A stretch of 59,670 nt of DNA, taken from NCBI GenBank assembly GCA_020444505.1, contig JAHLKU010000010.1, positions 1 through 59,670 of the forward strand, written 5' to 3'. The notes beneath the pieces were generated by a model. It worked only from the letters and a program-made list of their open reading frames with translations. It searched no databases and was not told the origin of the DNA. The translations under genes and the position numbers were made by a program. Source of the stretch: Actinomycetota bacterium. GTDB taxonomy: Bacteria > Actinomycetota > Acidimicrobiia > Spongiisociales > UBA11373. Shown here in pieces: positions 24,268-33,627 of the stretch (positions within the stretch are counted from its first letter, which is position 1; every line of letters starts with the position of its first letter).

Positions 24268-25530
24268 ATGCGCAACCGGGCCGCCTTCGCCGTCACCGCC
24301 GCCCTCGCCGCCGCGGCCGTCGCCGTCGTGACGGTGCTGGCGGTGGCCGACGACCACCGGGAGATCCCGACCGCGCTGACCACGACCACGACCAGCACCA
24401 CGACCACGACATCCACCAGCACCACCACCACCACGTCGACGACCACCACCACGGTCCCCGCCGTCCCGCCGGTGACGCTGGAGGTGGCCGAGGGCGCCGA
24501 CCTCATCGGCCCGGCCGCTGCGGTGGAGGCGCTCTACACCTGGATGGCCGACCCGGACGCCGGCCCGCCGAACGCCCCCGACGGCCTGCTGGACCACCTC
24601 GCCCCCGGGCGCGGCGGCGGGCCGCTGCAGGTGACGGTGTCGCTGAGCCACGCCGTCCTCTCCGACGGCGCCGACGTCGCGGTGGCGGTGGCGGGGCCGG
24701 ACGTGGTGCTGGCGGTGCAGGAGGACGGCGAGGACTGGCGCATCGTGGGGGCCCGCCTCACCAGCCTCGGGCTCGGGCCCTGGTACGGGGACCCCGTCCG
24801 CCACGTGCTGGTGCTGGGCACCGACGCCCGCCCCCACCAGGTCCAGCCGGAGTTGCGGGCCGACAGCATCCACATCGTCGCCGCCAACGTCGATGAGGGG
24901 GCGGGGGCGATCGTGGGGTTCCCCAGGGACACCTACGTGGAAGCCTCCTACGGCAGCGACAAGTTCAGCAGCGTCAACGTCCGCTCGGGGACGGAGGAGA
25001 TGGTCGAGATCGCCGAGCGGCTGTCCGGCATCGACCTGGAGGGGTACGTGCTCACCGGGTTCTCCGGCTTCAAGCGGCTCATCAACCGCCTGGGCGGCGT
25101 CGAGGTGGACGTGCCGTTCGCCATGTCGGACGACCCCTCCAACGCCTTCCTGGACGCCGGCCTGCAGGTGTTGAAGGGCGGCGGCGCACTGGCGTTCTCC
25201 CGCAACCGCCACATCCCCGGCGGCGACTTCACCCGTTCGTTCCACCAGGGCATCGTCCTCACCGCGGCGCTGACCACCGCCCGGGAGGCCGGGGTCGGCT
25301 CCCTCCCCCACCTGCTGGCCATCCTCACCGACGACGCCTGGACCGACCTGTCGGCCACCCGCCTGCTGCAGTTGGGGGCCGCCGCCTTCGAGGTCGACCC
25401 GGCGCTGGTCGGCAACACGGTGCTGCCGGGGACGGTGGGCACCGCCGGGGGCGCCAGCGTGGTGCGGCTCACCTCGGGGGCGGATTCGGTGTTCGAAGAC
25501 CTCGCCGACGGCGTGCTCAGCGAGGGCTGA
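24268..25530 (+). CDS. LytR-CpsA-Psr (LCP) family cell-wall glycopolymer ligase-like protein
   Basis: 420 residues. An N-terminal membrane anchor (about 6-27) is followed by a Thr/Ser-only linker (38-62) and an extracytoplasmic domain. Within it VLVLGTDARPHQVQPELRADS and IVGFPRDTYVEA (about residues 185-225) match the LCP core with its conserved Asp and Arg residues (family form GxD, RxD, PRDT). LCP enzymes attach polymers such as teichoic acid or arabinogalactan to peptidoglycan from polyprenyl-pyrophosphate carriers. The region 68-175 before the core is not assigned. Its 3' end overlaps the convergent ATPase gene by 14 bases. Confidence 0.82.
   Translation: MRNRAAFAVTAALAAAAVAVVTVLAVADDHREIPTALTTTTTSTTTTTSTSTTTTTSTTTTTVPAVPPVTLEVAEGADLIGPAAAVEALYTWMADPDAGPPNAPDGLLDHLAPGRGGGPLQVTVSLSHAVLSDGADVAVAVAGPDVVLAVQEDGEDWRIVGARLTSLGLGPWYGDPVRHVLVLGTDARPHQVQPELRADSIHIVAANVDEGAGAIVGFPRDTYVEASYGSDKFSSVNVRSGTEEMVEIAERLSGIDLEGYVLTGFSGFKRLINRLGGVEVDVPFAMSDDPSNAFLDAGLQVLKGGGALAFSRNRHIPGGDFTRSFHQGIVLTAALTTAREAGVGSLPHLLAILTDDAWTDLSATRLLQLGAAAFEVDPALVGNTVLPGTVGTAGGASVVRLTSGADSVFEDLADGVLSEG
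24379..24453 (+). repeat. ACN-codon tract encoding Thr/Ser linker
   Basis: 75 bases of mainly ACC and ACG codons encoding residues 38-62 of the LCP protein. A low-complexity linker of the kind common in Acidimicrobiia secreted proteins; likely prone to length change by slippage or recombination. Confidence 0.8.
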
Positions 25531-28192
25531 CCCGCCGGCGGGCCGCCACCGCGTGCATCGCGTTCACGGCGGCGAACGACAGCAGCACCACCACTGCCAC
25601 CACCGCCCAGGCACCGGCGGGGAGGGCGACCGTGTCGAACAGGGTCTGCCCGGCCGGCAGGTACACCACGCCCACATGGAGCAGGGCCGACACCACCACG
25701 CCGGCCAGCAGCAACCGGTTGCGGCCCGGACCGCTCCCGGGCCGGCCGGTGGCCCTGGCCCGCACCGAGTACGTGTGCGCCAACTGCACCACCACCAGGG
25801 CCGTGAACACCATGGTCCGGGTGGCCTCCCACTCGTAGCCGAGCACGTAGTTGCCCAGCACCAGGGTGCCTACCGCGGCGGCGGCCAGGATCGTCCCCTG
25901 CCGCAGCAGGGCCAACTGACGGCGGCCGCTGAGGATGTCACGGCTGCGGTCGGGGGGCCGCTCCATGGCGTCGGCGGCGGGCGGGTCCACCCCCAGCGCC
26001 AGCGCGGGCAGGCCGTCGGTGATCAGGTTGATCCACAGCAACTGGACGGCGAGCAGCGGGTCGCCGAGCGCCCCGAACACCAGGAAGCCGACGAACATGG
26101 TCAGCACCTCGCTGGCGTTGCACGAGAGCAGGAAGTAGACGACGGTCTTCAGGTTGCTGAAGATGCTGCGCCCCTCTCGCACCGCGGCGACGATCGAGGC
26201 GAAGTTGTCGTCGGCCAGCACCATGTCGGCGGCGTCCTTGGCGACGTCGGTGCCGCTGCCCATCGCCACCCCGATGTCGGCGGCCCGCAGCGCCGGGGCA
26301 TCGTTGACCCCGTCGCCGGTCATCGCCACGATCCTGCCCCTGCGCTGCCAGGCCTCGACGATCTTCACCTTGTCGAGCGGGTCGATGCGGGAGTACACGC
26401 GGTATCGGTCCACGTCGGCGGCCAGGTCCTCGGCGCTCATCTCCCGCAGCACCGAGCCCGGCATGACGTCGTGCCCCTCGGCGAGGATGCCGACGTCCCG
26501 GGCGACGGCCCGGGCGGTCACCTCGTGGTCGCCGGTCACCATCACCACGTCGATGCCGGCGCGGTGGGCGGCGGCCACCGCAGGGGCGGCCTCCTCCCGG
26601 ACGGCGTCGCTCATGCCGGCGAGCGCCACCCAGGTGAGGCCGGCCTCGATGCCGTCGGCGGCGGATGGCAGCGACGCCGCCTCCCGGTAGGCGAGGCCGA
26701 GGGTGCGCAGCCCGGTCCCGGCGAGGCGCTCGGCCTCGGCCAGGATCGCCGCCCTCGCCCCGTCGTCCAGGGGGGCCGGGCCGTCGGGGCCCTCGATGGA
26801 CTCGCACCGCTCCAGCACCACCTCCGGGGCGCCCTTCACGGCGGCGAGGCGGGCGCCGTCGGCGGTGTGGAGCGTGGTCATCCGCTTGCGGCGGGAGTCG
26901 AAGGCGATCTCGTCGTCGCGGGGCAGCGCCTCCCTGATCCCGTCGGGGTCGGCGCCGGCCTCCTCGGCGGCGGCGAGCAGCGCCACCTCGGTGGCGTCGC
27001 CGAGGTACACCCAGTCCTGCCCGCCGTCCTCCACCGGGTGGTCCGCCGGCGCCCTGCGGGCGTCGTTGCACAGGGCGGCGATGCGGGCGAAGCGGGCACT
27101 GCGCGGGTCGGCGGGGTCGAGGCCCGACGGCGGGGCGTGCAGGCCGTCGAGGACCACCACCTGCACCCGGATCTCGTTGCGGGTCAACGTGCCGGTCTTG
27201 TCGGTGCAGATGACGCTCGCCGACCCCAGCGCCTCCACCGACGGGAGACGGCGGACGATGGCGTTGCGGGCCGCCATCCGCTGCACCCCGCCCGACAGGG
27301 TGATCGTCACCACCGCAGGCAGGCCCTCGGGGATGGCGGCGACCGCCAGGGCGACCGACGTGAGGAACATGGCCTCGGCGGCGTTGCCGCGCACCAGGCC
27401 GGTGAGGAACACCACCCCGGCGGTGGCCACCGCCAGCACCGCCAGGCGCCTCCCCACCCGGTCGAGTTCGATCTGCAGCGGGGTGGGCGGCTCCTTCTCG
27501 GAGAGGACGTCGGCGATGCGGCCCATCTCGGTGATGCGGCCGGTGTCGGTGACGATCGCCCGGCACCGGCCCGCCGAGGCCGACGTGCCCGAGAACACCA
27601 TCGACCGCCGGTCACCGAGCATCGAGACGGGTGCCACCGGGCCGGTCTGCTTGGTGACGGGGAACGACTCCCCCGTCATCGCCGACTCCTCGGCCTCGAA
27701 GTGGGCCTCCTCGATCACCCGGGCGTCGGCCGGCACCCGGTCACCCACTTCCAGCACGATCAGGTCGCCGGGCACCACCTCCGCACTGGGGATGCGGTGC
27801 TCGGCGCCGTCCCTCACCACCACCGCCTCGGGGGCGGACAACTCCCGGAGCCGGGCGAGGGCGTTCTCGGCCCGGGCCTCCTGGGCGTAGCCGAGCAGGG
27901 CGTTCAGCGCCACGATCGCCAGGATCACCCCGGCGTCGATCCACTCGTCCAGCAGCAGGCCGCTGATCAGCGCCGCAGCCAGCAGCACCCAGATGAGCAC
28001 GTCCCGGAACTGGTTCAGCAGCAGGCCGAGGCGCGACGGGCCGTCGTCGCTGCCGAGGGTGTTGGGGCCGTGCTCGGCGAGACGGCGGGCGGCCTCTTCA
28101 CCGCTGAGGCCCCCTTCGCGGTCGGTGCCGAGGGCCGCGAGCACCTCGTCGGCCTCCATCGCGTGCCAGGCGGGGGCGGGGGGGCCGTCCAT
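25517..28192 (-). CDS. P2A-type cation-transporting ATPase, probably Ca2+
   Basis: 891 residues. Actuator motif MTGESFPVTK (about 160-169), phosphorylation site DKTGTLT (about 333-339), MVTGDHEVTA, and hinge TGDGVNDAPAL (about 620-630) are complete. TM4 has AIPEGLP and TM6 has NLITDGLPALALG, the pattern of SERCA/PMR1-like Ca2+ pumps, along with a four-helix C-terminal extension. It exports Ca2+ (or Mn2+) from the cytoplasm. The ATG at 28192 has TAGCAT eight bases upstream and no ribosome-binding site. Ends tail-to-tail with the LCP gene. Confidence 0.92.
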   Translation of the reverse strand: MDGPPAPAWHAMEADEVLAALGTDREGGLSGEEAARRLAEHGPNTLGSDDGPSRLGLLLNQFRDVLIWVLLAAALISGLLLDEWIDAGVILAIVALNALLGYAQEARAENALARLRELSAPEAVVVRDGAEHRIPSAEVVPGDLIVLEVGDRVPADARVIEEAHFEAEESAMTGESFPVTKQTGPVAPVSMLGDRRSMVFSGTSASAGRCRAIVTDTGRITEMGRIADVLSEKEPPTPLQIELDRVGRRLAVLAVATAGVVFLTGLVRGNAAEAMFLTSVALAVAAIPEGLPAVVTITLSGGVQRMAARNAIVRRLPSVEALGSASVICTDKTGTLTRNEIRVQVVVLDGLHAPPSGLDPADPRSARFARIAALCNDARRAPADHPVEDGGQDWVYLGDATEVALLAAAEEAGADPDGIREALPRDDEIAFDSRRKRMTTLHTADGARLAAVKGAPEVVLERCESIEGPDGPAPLDDGARAAILAEAERLAGTGLRTLGLAYREAASLPSAADGIEAGLTWVALAGMSDAVREEAAPAVAAAHRAGIDVVMVTGDHEVTARAVARDVGILAEGHDVMPGSVLREMSAEDLAADVDRYRVYSRIDPLDKVKIVEAWQRRGRIVAMTGDGVNDAPALRAADIGVAMGSGTDVAKDAADMVLADDNFASIVAAVREGRSIFSNLKTVVYFLLSCNASEVLTMFVGFLVFGALGDPLLAVQLLWINLITDGLPALALGVDPPAADAMERPPDRSRDILSGRRQLALLRQGTILAAAAVGTLVLGNYVLGYEWEATRTMVFTALVVVQLAHTYSVRARATGRPGSGPGRNRLLLAGVVVSALLHVGVVYLPAGQTLFDTVALPAGAWAVVAVVVLLSFAAVNAMHAVAARRRVSPR

Positions 28193-28200
28193 GAGCGCCG

Positions 28201-28206
28201 ATGCTA
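28201..28206 (-). promoter_or_regulatory. TAGCAT -10 box for leaderless ATPase gene
   Basis: TAGCAT on the minus strand, eight bases before ATG 28192; no ribosome-binding site in between. Confidence 0.4.
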
Positions 28207-28214
28207 CCGGCCGG

Positions 28215-29129
28215 TCACACCGCCGGCCCGGGCCCCGGCGGCCGGGTGCGCCCGCCCCGCCGGGCGACCCGCAGGTTGTCGGCCGTGAACACCGCCAGCG
28301 CCAGCCACACGAAGGCGAACCCGACCGCCTGGTCGCCGGTGACCTCCTCGCCGTAGACGGCGGCCCCCAGCACGAACTGCAGGGTCGGCGCCAGGTACTG
28401 CAGCAGGCCGACGGTGGACAGCGGGACCCGCTGGACGGCCGCCCCGAAGCACAGCAGCGGCGCCACCGTCACCACGCCGGTGGCGGCCAGCAGCAGCGAG
28501 TCCCCGGCAGACACGCCGAAGGCGCCGTCGCCCCGGGCGGCGAGCACCACCACCAGGCCCAGCGCCGCGGGCAGGGCCACCGCCGCCTCGCCCAGCAGGC
28601 CCTCCAGCGGCGGAGCCGCCTGCGGCCGCTTCTTGAGCAGGCCGTAGACGGCGAACGAACCGGCCAGCACCAGCGACACCCACGGCAGCGAGCCGAGCCG
28701 CACCGTCATGTACGCCACCCCGGCGGCGGCCAGCACGACCGCGGCGATCGCGGCGGGACGGAGCCGCTCCCGCAGCACCACCACGCCCAGGGCCACCGAC
28801 AGCAGCGGGTTGATGAAGTACCCGAGGCTGGCCTCCACGATGCGCCCGGAGGCGACGGCCCAGACGAACACCAGCCAGTTGGCGGTCAGCAGCACCGAGG
28901 CGGCCGCCGTGATCGCCAGGGCCCGCCGGTCGGCGAGCATCGCCCGGAGCCGGTCCCGGCGGCGCAGCAGCAGCACGGCGGCGAGCAGCATCGGCACCGA
29001 CCAGACCACGCGATGTGCCGTCTGCTCGACGGCGGGCACGCCGTCGAGCAGCTTCCAGAAGGCCGGGGCGACCCCCCAGATGCCGTAGGCGGCCACGCCG
29101 TACCAGAGGCCCCGCCGGTGCTCGTCCAT
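28215..29129 (-). CDS. rarD: RarD-type EamA permease
   Basis: 304 residues, ten hydrophobic helices in two EamA repeats. The opening RGLWYGVAAYGIWGVAPAFWKLL and HRVVWSVPML are characteristic of the RarD (chloramphenicol-sensitive protein) group of drug/metabolite transporters; substrate unknown. ATG 29129 has GGAGG six bases upstream. The Arg/Pro-rich C-terminal tail is likely cytosolic. Its promoter region is shared with the divergent helicase gene. Confidence 0.88.
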   Translation of the reverse strand: MDEHRRGLWYGVAAYGIWGVAPAFWKLLDGVPAVEQTAHRVVWSVPMLLAAVLLLRRRDRLRAMLADRRALAITAAASVLLTANWLVFVWAVASGRIVEASLGYFINPLLSVALGVVVLRERLRPAAIAAVVLAAAGVAYMTVRLGSLPWVSLVLAGSFAVYGLLKKRPQAAPPLEGLLGEAAVALPAALGLVVVLAARGDGAFGVSAGDSLLLAATGVVTVAPLLCFGAAVQRVPLSTVGLLQYLAPTLQFVLGAAVYGEEVTGDQAVGFAFVWLALAVFTADNLRVARRGGRTRPPGPGPAV

Positions 29130-29200
29130 CCGCTCCCTCCGTGAAGCGGCCAGTGTGGCGCAGCGGCCCGACACCTCCAAGGTGCGTCGCGGCCGCTCCC

Positions 29201-29206
29201 TACCAT
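29201..29206 (+). promoter_or_regulatory. TACCAT -10 box for leaderless helicase gene
   Basis: TACCAT, eight bases, ATG at 29215; no Shine-Dalgarno sequence. Confidence 0.4.
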
Positions 29207-29214
29207 CCGGCTCC

Positions 29215-31461
29215 ATGGAGGACGTCCTCGCCGCCTGGGCGGCCGACCCCGAGACCGCCGCCCGCATCGCCCACGTCGAGGCGGTGCCGGCGCGCGGGGC
29301 GATCCACGAGGACCTCGACCCGCCGATCCCGGCGCCGATCGCTGCTGCGCTGGCCGGGCGGGGCATCGAGCGCCTCTATCGCCACCAGGCCCAGGCCATC
29401 CGTCGCGCCAGAGCGGGGACGCACACCGTGGTGGTGGCGGGGACGGCGTCTGGCAAGTCGCTGGGCTACCAGGTGCCGATCGCCGAGGCCGCTCTCGAGG
29501 ACCGCCGCGCCACCTCGCTGCTGCTGTTCCCCACCAAGGCGCTGACCCGGGACCAGTACCGGTCGCTGTACGGGTTGCGCTTGAAGGAGTTGTCGCCGGC
29601 CGTGTACGACGGCGACACCGACCGGGACACCCGGGCGTGGATCCGCAAGCACGCCAACGCCGTGCTCACCAACCCCGACATGCTCCACATCGGCATCCTC
29701 CCCCACCACGGGCGCTGGGCCACCTTCCTCTCCCGCCTCCGCTACGTGGTGGTGGACGAGGTGCACGTGCTGCGGGGCATCTTCGGCAGCCACGTGGCCA
29801 ACGTGCTGCGGCGGCTGCGGCGGGTGGCCGCCCACTACGGAGCCGAGCCGACGTTCCTGGCCTCGTCGGCCACCATCGGCAACCCGCGGGAACTGGCCGA
29901 GCGCCTCACCGGCCTGCCCTTCGAGGAGGTGGATCAGGACACCTCGCCGGCCGGCGCCAAGGCCGTGGTGCTGTGGAACCCCTTGCACGACCCCGACGAC
30001 GACACCCGCCGCAGCGCGCTCGCCGAGGCCACCGACGTGTTCGTGGACCTGGTCCGGCGGGGCCGGCACACCATCGCCTTCACCCGCAGCCGCAAGGGCA
30101 CCGAGTTGATGTACCGCTGGGCACGCGAGCGCCTCGGCCCCGACCTGGGCGCCAGGGTGGCGCCCTACCGGGCCGGGTACCTGGCCGAGCAGCGGCGCCG
30201 CACCGAGCAGCGGCTGTTCTCGGGCGAGCTGCTGGGGGTGACGGCCACCAACGCCCTCGAACTGGGCATCGACGTGGGGGGCCTCGACGCCGCCGTGGTC
30301 ACCACCTTCCCGGGGACGATCGCCTCGTTCCGCCAGCAGGCCGGGCGGGCGGGGCGCACCCTCGACGAGTCGCTGGCGGTGCTGGTGGCGGGAGAGGACG
30401 CGCTCGACCAGTGGTTCATGCGCCATCCCGACGCCCTGTTCACCCGCCCGTCGGAGGCCGCCGTGGTGAACCCGGTGAACCCCGAGGTGCTGGGCGCCCA
30501 CGCCGGGTGCGCCGCCTACGAACTGCCGCTCGCCGCCGACGACGTGGCCTGGTTCGGCGAGGAACTGGAGGAGCTGCTGCCGCCCCTGGTGGACCGGGGC
30601 GACCTGCGGCCCCGGGGCCGCCGCCTCTACTGGGGCCCCCGCCACGCCCCGGCGCCGGCCGTGGACATCCGCACCGCAGGGGGCCTCCCGTTCACGATCG
30701 TGGACGGCGGCGGCGAGGTGATCGGCACGGTGGACGAGGGCAGGGCCTTCCACCAGGTGCACCCCGGCGCGGTGTACCTGCACCAGGGCGAGTCGTACCT
30801 GGTGGAGGAGCTCGACCTCCACGACCGGGTGGCCCGGGTGGTGGCGCGCGAGCCCGGCTACACCACGCAGCCGCAGCGCGACACCGACCTGTGGGTGCGC
30901 TCCAGGGCCGCGCACACCCGGGTGGGCCGGTTCACCGTCGCCCACGGCGTGGTCGAGGTGGCCGACCGGGTGAGCGCGTTCAAGAAGCTGTCGCTGCGGG
31001 ACCGCTCGGTGCTGGGCTACGAGCCGCTCGACCTGCCGGCCCGGTCGTTCGAGACCCAGGCGTTCTGGGTGACGGTGCCCGACGGGCTGATGGACCGGGC
31101 CGGGGTGGACGGGGCGGCGGCGCCGGGCACGCTGCACGCCGCCGAGCACACCGCGATCGCCATGCTGCCGCTGTTCGCCATCTGCGACCGCTGGGACGTC
31201 GGCGGCCTCTCCACGCCGTTCCACCCCGACGCCGGGGGCCCGGTGTGGTTCGTCTACGACGGGTACCCGGGCGGGGCGGGGATCTCGCCGATCGGCTACG
31301 AGCGGGCCGATGCGCATCTGCGGGCGACGCTGCAGGCGCTGCGGGACTGTGGCTGCGACACCGGCTGCCCGTCGTGCGTGCAGTCCCCCAAGTGCGGCAA
31401 CTTCAACGACCCGCTCGACAAGGCGGGCGCGATCCGCCTGCTGGCCGCCGGGTTGGAGTAG
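29215..31461 (+). CDS. Hrq1/MrfA-like superfamily 2 DNA helicase with DUF1998 domain
   Basis: 748 residues. SF2 motifs in order: GTASGKS (Walker A, about residue 80), DEVH (Walker B, about 180), SATIGN (motif III), RQQAGRAGR (motif VI, about 385). The C-terminal DUF1998/MZB region has the four-cysteine zinc site CGCDTGCPSCVQSPKCGN near residues 710-735. Relatives include yeast Hrq1 and Bacillus MrfA (YprA), 3'-5' helicases of DNA repair including crosslink or mitomycin damage. The protein corresponds to the helicase that sits between topA and the Tad locus in mycobacteria. A GTG at 29155 would add 20 residues; ATG 29215 is preferred because of the -10 box. Confidence 0.9.
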   Translation: MEDVLAAWAADPETAARIAHVEAVPARGAIHEDLDPPIPAPIAAALAGRGIERLYRHQAQAIRRARAGTHTVVVAGTASGKSLGYQVPIAEAALEDRRATSLLLFPTKALTRDQYRSLYGLRLKELSPAVYDGDTDRDTRAWIRKHANAVLTNPDMLHIGILPHHGRWATFLSRLRYVVVDEVHVLRGIFGSHVANVLRRLRRVAAHYGAEPTFLASSATIGNPRELAERLTGLPFEEVDQDTSPAGAKAVVLWNPLHDPDDDTRRSALAEATDVFVDLVRRGRHTIAFTRSRKGTELMYRWARERLGPDLGARVAPYRAGYLAEQRRRTEQRLFSGELLGVTATNALELGIDVGGLDAAVVTTFPGTIASFRQQAGRAGRTLDESLAVLVAGEDALDQWFMRHPDALFTRPSEAAVVNPVNPEVLGAHAGCAAYELPLAADDVAWFGEELEELLPPLVDRGDLRPRGRRLYWGPRHAPAPAVDIRTAGGLPFTIVDGGGEVIGTVDEGRAFHQVHPGAVYLHQGESYLVEELDLHDRVARVVAREPGYTTQPQRDTDLWVRSRAAHTRVGRFTVAHGVVEVADRVSAFKKLSLRDRSVLGYEPLDLPARSFETQAFWVTVPDGLMDRAGVDGAAAPGTLHAAEHTAIAMLPLFAICDRWDVGGLSTPFHPDAGGPVWFVYDGYPGGAGISPIGYERADAHLRATLQALRDCGCDTGCPSCVQSPKCGNFNDPLDKAGAIRLLAAGLE

Positions 31462-31535
31462 CCGGGCGCACCGTGCTTCAGTCCGGCACCATCCCTGCCG
31501 ATCCTTGCGGCACACGGCGCACGAGGACCCACGCC

Positions 31536-33563
31536 ATGGCATCGACCCCACGACCGCACCACCGCCCGCTCGGCATCGCGCTCGCCTGCGCCGCGCTCGT
31601 GGCCGGGCTCGCAGCGGCGCCGGCCGCCGCCGACCAGCCCGAGCCTCCCTCCGCAGACGAACCGGCTGCCGACACGCTCCCCTCGTTCTCGGAGTCGCCC
31701 GGTTGCGGCGCCCTCGACGGCGTCCGGGGCCCGCTGGTCGCCGAGCCCGGGCACATCCCCGACGGCACGCCCTACTACGGGCCGTGGGCCGACTTCTACG
31801 GACGCTCCAAGGACCTGGTGATGGGCCAGTTCGTCGAGGTGCGGCTGCCCAACATGACCTACGACAAGGCGCTGTACGTGCACGAGCGGGTGCTGCCGGC
31901 CTTCGAGGCGATGCTCGACAACCTGGCGGACGCCGCCGAGGGCGGCCTCACCTACACGGTCAACAGCGGGCAGACCTGGTCGCTGTCGTTCCGCACCATC
32001 GGCAGCGGGCGCGCCATGTCGTTCCACTCGGTCGGGGCGGCCATCGACGTGAACTCGCTGCTCAACCCCTACCGCGACGACAACGTGCTGATCACCGACA
32101 TGCCGGAGTGGTTCGTGGACGCCTGGCGCGACGCCGGCTGGTGCTGGGGCGGCGACTGGCAGACCATCAAGGACCCGATGCACATGTCGTGGATGGGCCC
32201 CATCCACACCCCGGGCTACGTGACCCCGCCGCCCCAGGACCCGGTGGTCGGCGCCGCCGACTTCACCGACGAGATCGGCCTGGGCGTGCTCCTGCCGGGC
32301 GACGAGGACGGGCGCCCCGAACTGGTGGCCGACATCGACCGGGACGGCGCCGCCGACGTGGTCCGGGTGGAGCCGGTGGCAGGGTCGGAGCAGTACGTGC
32401 TGCGGGTGGCGGTGGCCCGCCACTCCCACGAGACCTGCGAGGTCACCCCCACCGCGGTGTCCCCCACCGACCCGGGCGCACCCGTGTTCCTGGAGGACGT
32501 CACCGGCGACGCCCGCGCCGACCTGGTGTACGCACTCGACGGCGGCGGCACCCTGGCGTTGGAGGTGTTCCCCATGGTCCAGAACGCCGCCCTGGTGCCC
32601 GAGACCCGCACCACGGCGGTGGCCCCGGCGCCCGGCGACCAGTACCTGTTCGCCGACCACGACCGCGACGGCGCCACCGACCTCTACGTGGTCCGCGACG
32701 GCGACCCGGCCCGGCTCGAGATCTGGCGCGGCCCCGCCTTCACCGACCGCATCGTGGACGTGGACCTGGGCGTCGCCTCCGCCGGGTACCGCTTCGCCCT
32801 CGGCGACGTGGCGCTGGACGGGCACTTCGACGGCATCCCCGACGTGTACGCCCTGGACGGCGGCGGCGTGCTGACCATCCACCCGGCGTCGCTGGGATTC
32901 GCCCCGCAGGACCCCGTCGCCACCGGCGGCGCCGGCGCCGAGCGCCTTACGCTGCAGGACCTCGACGGCGACGGGCACGACGACCTGCTGCTCACCGACG
33001 GCGACGGCGCCACCCGCATGCTGCGGGGCGGCCTCTCCACCCACGACCCCGGCGTCTGGTACGAGTTGCCGGAGCACGAGTGGGTCCCCGGCGCGGGCTG
33101 CGCCACCCCGCCGCCCATGTGCGCCGGGTACGTGGCGACGCTGGTCGGCACCGACGGCGACGACGTGCTGTACGGCAACGACCTCGACAACGTGATCCTG
33201 GCCGGCAACGGCGACGACACGGTCTTCGCGCTCGGCGGCGACGACCGGGTCTGCGCCGGCAAGGGGCGCGACACCGTGTTCGGCGGCGACGGCCGGGACC
33301 GGCTGTACGGGCAGCAGGGAGCGGACACGCTCAAGGGCGGCAACGACCGCGACGTGCTGAAGGGCGCCGGAGGGTCCGATGTGCTGGTGGGCAACGGCGG
33401 GGCCGACAAGCTGCTGGGTGGCACGCGCGACGACGTCCTGATCGGCAAGGGCGGCCGGGACCGCCTGGTCGGCGGCACCGGGTCCGACGAGGCCGACGGC
33501 GGGGGCAACGCCTACGACCGCTGCGACGCCGAGGTCGAGGTCGACTGCGAGCGGGCCGCCTAG
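31536..33563 (+). CDS. Secreted M15-like peptidase with FG-GAP-like and RTX calcium-binding repeats
   Basis: 675 residues. A Sec signal peptide (1-32, cleavage after AAPAAA) leads to a zinc peptidase domain of the M15 (VanY/CwlK) type with SFHSVGAAIDVN (about residues 165-176) and WGGDWQTIKDPMHMSW (about 205-220), giving the His, Asp and His metal ligands. Then come five Asp-rich FG-GAP-like repeats (such as ADIDRDGAADVV and QDLDGDGHDDLLL, about 265-490), and finally about ten RTX nonapeptide repeats (536-655) that bind Ca2+. Likely role: exported cell-wall peptidase whose C-terminal beta-roll folds only outside the cell with Ca2+. GAGGA lies eight bases before ATG 31536. No type I secretion genes are adjacent, and the signal peptide argues for Sec export. 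Confidence 0.85.
   Translation: MASTPRPHHRPLGIALACAALVAGLAAAPAAADQPEPPSADEPAADTLPSFSESPGCGALDGVRGPLVAEPGHIPDGTPYYGPWADFYGRSKDLVMGQFVEVRLPNMTYDKALYVHERVLPAFEAMLDNLADAAEGGLTYTVNSGQTWSLSFRTIGSGRAMSFHSVGAAIDVNSLLNPYRDDNVLITDMPEWFVDAWRDAGWCWGGDWQTIKDPMHMSWMGPIHTPGYVTPPPQDPVVGAADFTDEIGLGVLLPGDEDGRPELVADIDRDGAADVVRVEPVAGSEQYVLRVAVARHSHETCEVTPTAVSPTDPGAPVFLEDVTGDARADLVYALDGGGTLALEVFPMVQNAALVPETRTTAVAPAPGDQYLFADHDRDGATDLYVVRDGDPARLEIWRGPAFTDRIVDVDLGVASAGYRFALGDVALDGHFDGIPDVYALDGGGVLTIHPASLGFAPQDPVATGGAGAERLTLQDLDGDGHDDLLLTDGDGATRMLRGGLSTHDPGVWYELPEHEWVPGAGCATPPPMCAGYVATLVGTDGDDVLYGNDLDNVILAGNGDDTVFALGGDDRVCAGKGRDTVFGGDGRDRLYGQQGADTLKGGNDRDVLKGAGGSDVLVGNGGADKLLGGTRDDVLIGKGGRDRLVGGTGSDEADGGGNAYDRCDAEVEVDCERAA
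33141..33500 (+). repeat. RTX nonapeptide repeat region
   Basis: About ten GGxGxDxxx-like units coding for the C-terminal calcium-binding beta-roll; examples are GNGDDTVFA, GGDGRDRLYG, GNGGADKLLG and GGTGSDEADG. Confidence 0.85.
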
Positions 33564-33588
33564 GCGGGGCGACACCGGGCGGACCTGA

Positions 33589-33621
33589 TTTGCGCATCGT
33601 GCAAACTTGCGTAATCTGCAA
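33589..33621 (+). promoter_or_regulatory. Tandem palindromic operators over the TetR-ABC promoter
   Basis: Two 15-base palindromes, TTGCGCATCGTGCAA (33590-33604) and TTGCGTAATCTGCAA (33607-33621), share the form TTGC-N7-GCAA and are centred 17 bases apart. They overlap a promoter with TTGCGC (33590-33595), 16 bases, TAATCT (33612-33617), so a bound TetR dimer would block both boxes. The ATG at 33628 is only ten bases after the -10. Confidence 0.65.
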
Positions 33622-33627
33622 CTTCGT

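Noticed and set aside
24379-24453. ACC/ACG tract considered as a microsatellite outside a gene
   Set aside because: It lies in frame within the LCP gene and encodes a Thr/Ser linker.
22822-25311. 829-codon minus-strand frame opposite nhaA and the LCP gene
   Set aside because: Shadow frame; no recognisable protein and both plus-strand genes are solid.
29637-31535. In-frame upstream extension of the RTX peptidase gene
   Set aside because: It runs inside the helicase gene in another frame; a clear signal peptide starts at 31536.
33141-33500. Repeat array considered as CRISPR or tandem DNA repeat
   Set aside because: The units vary in sequence, are codon-aligned and encode RTX nonapeptides; there are no uniform repeats with spacers.
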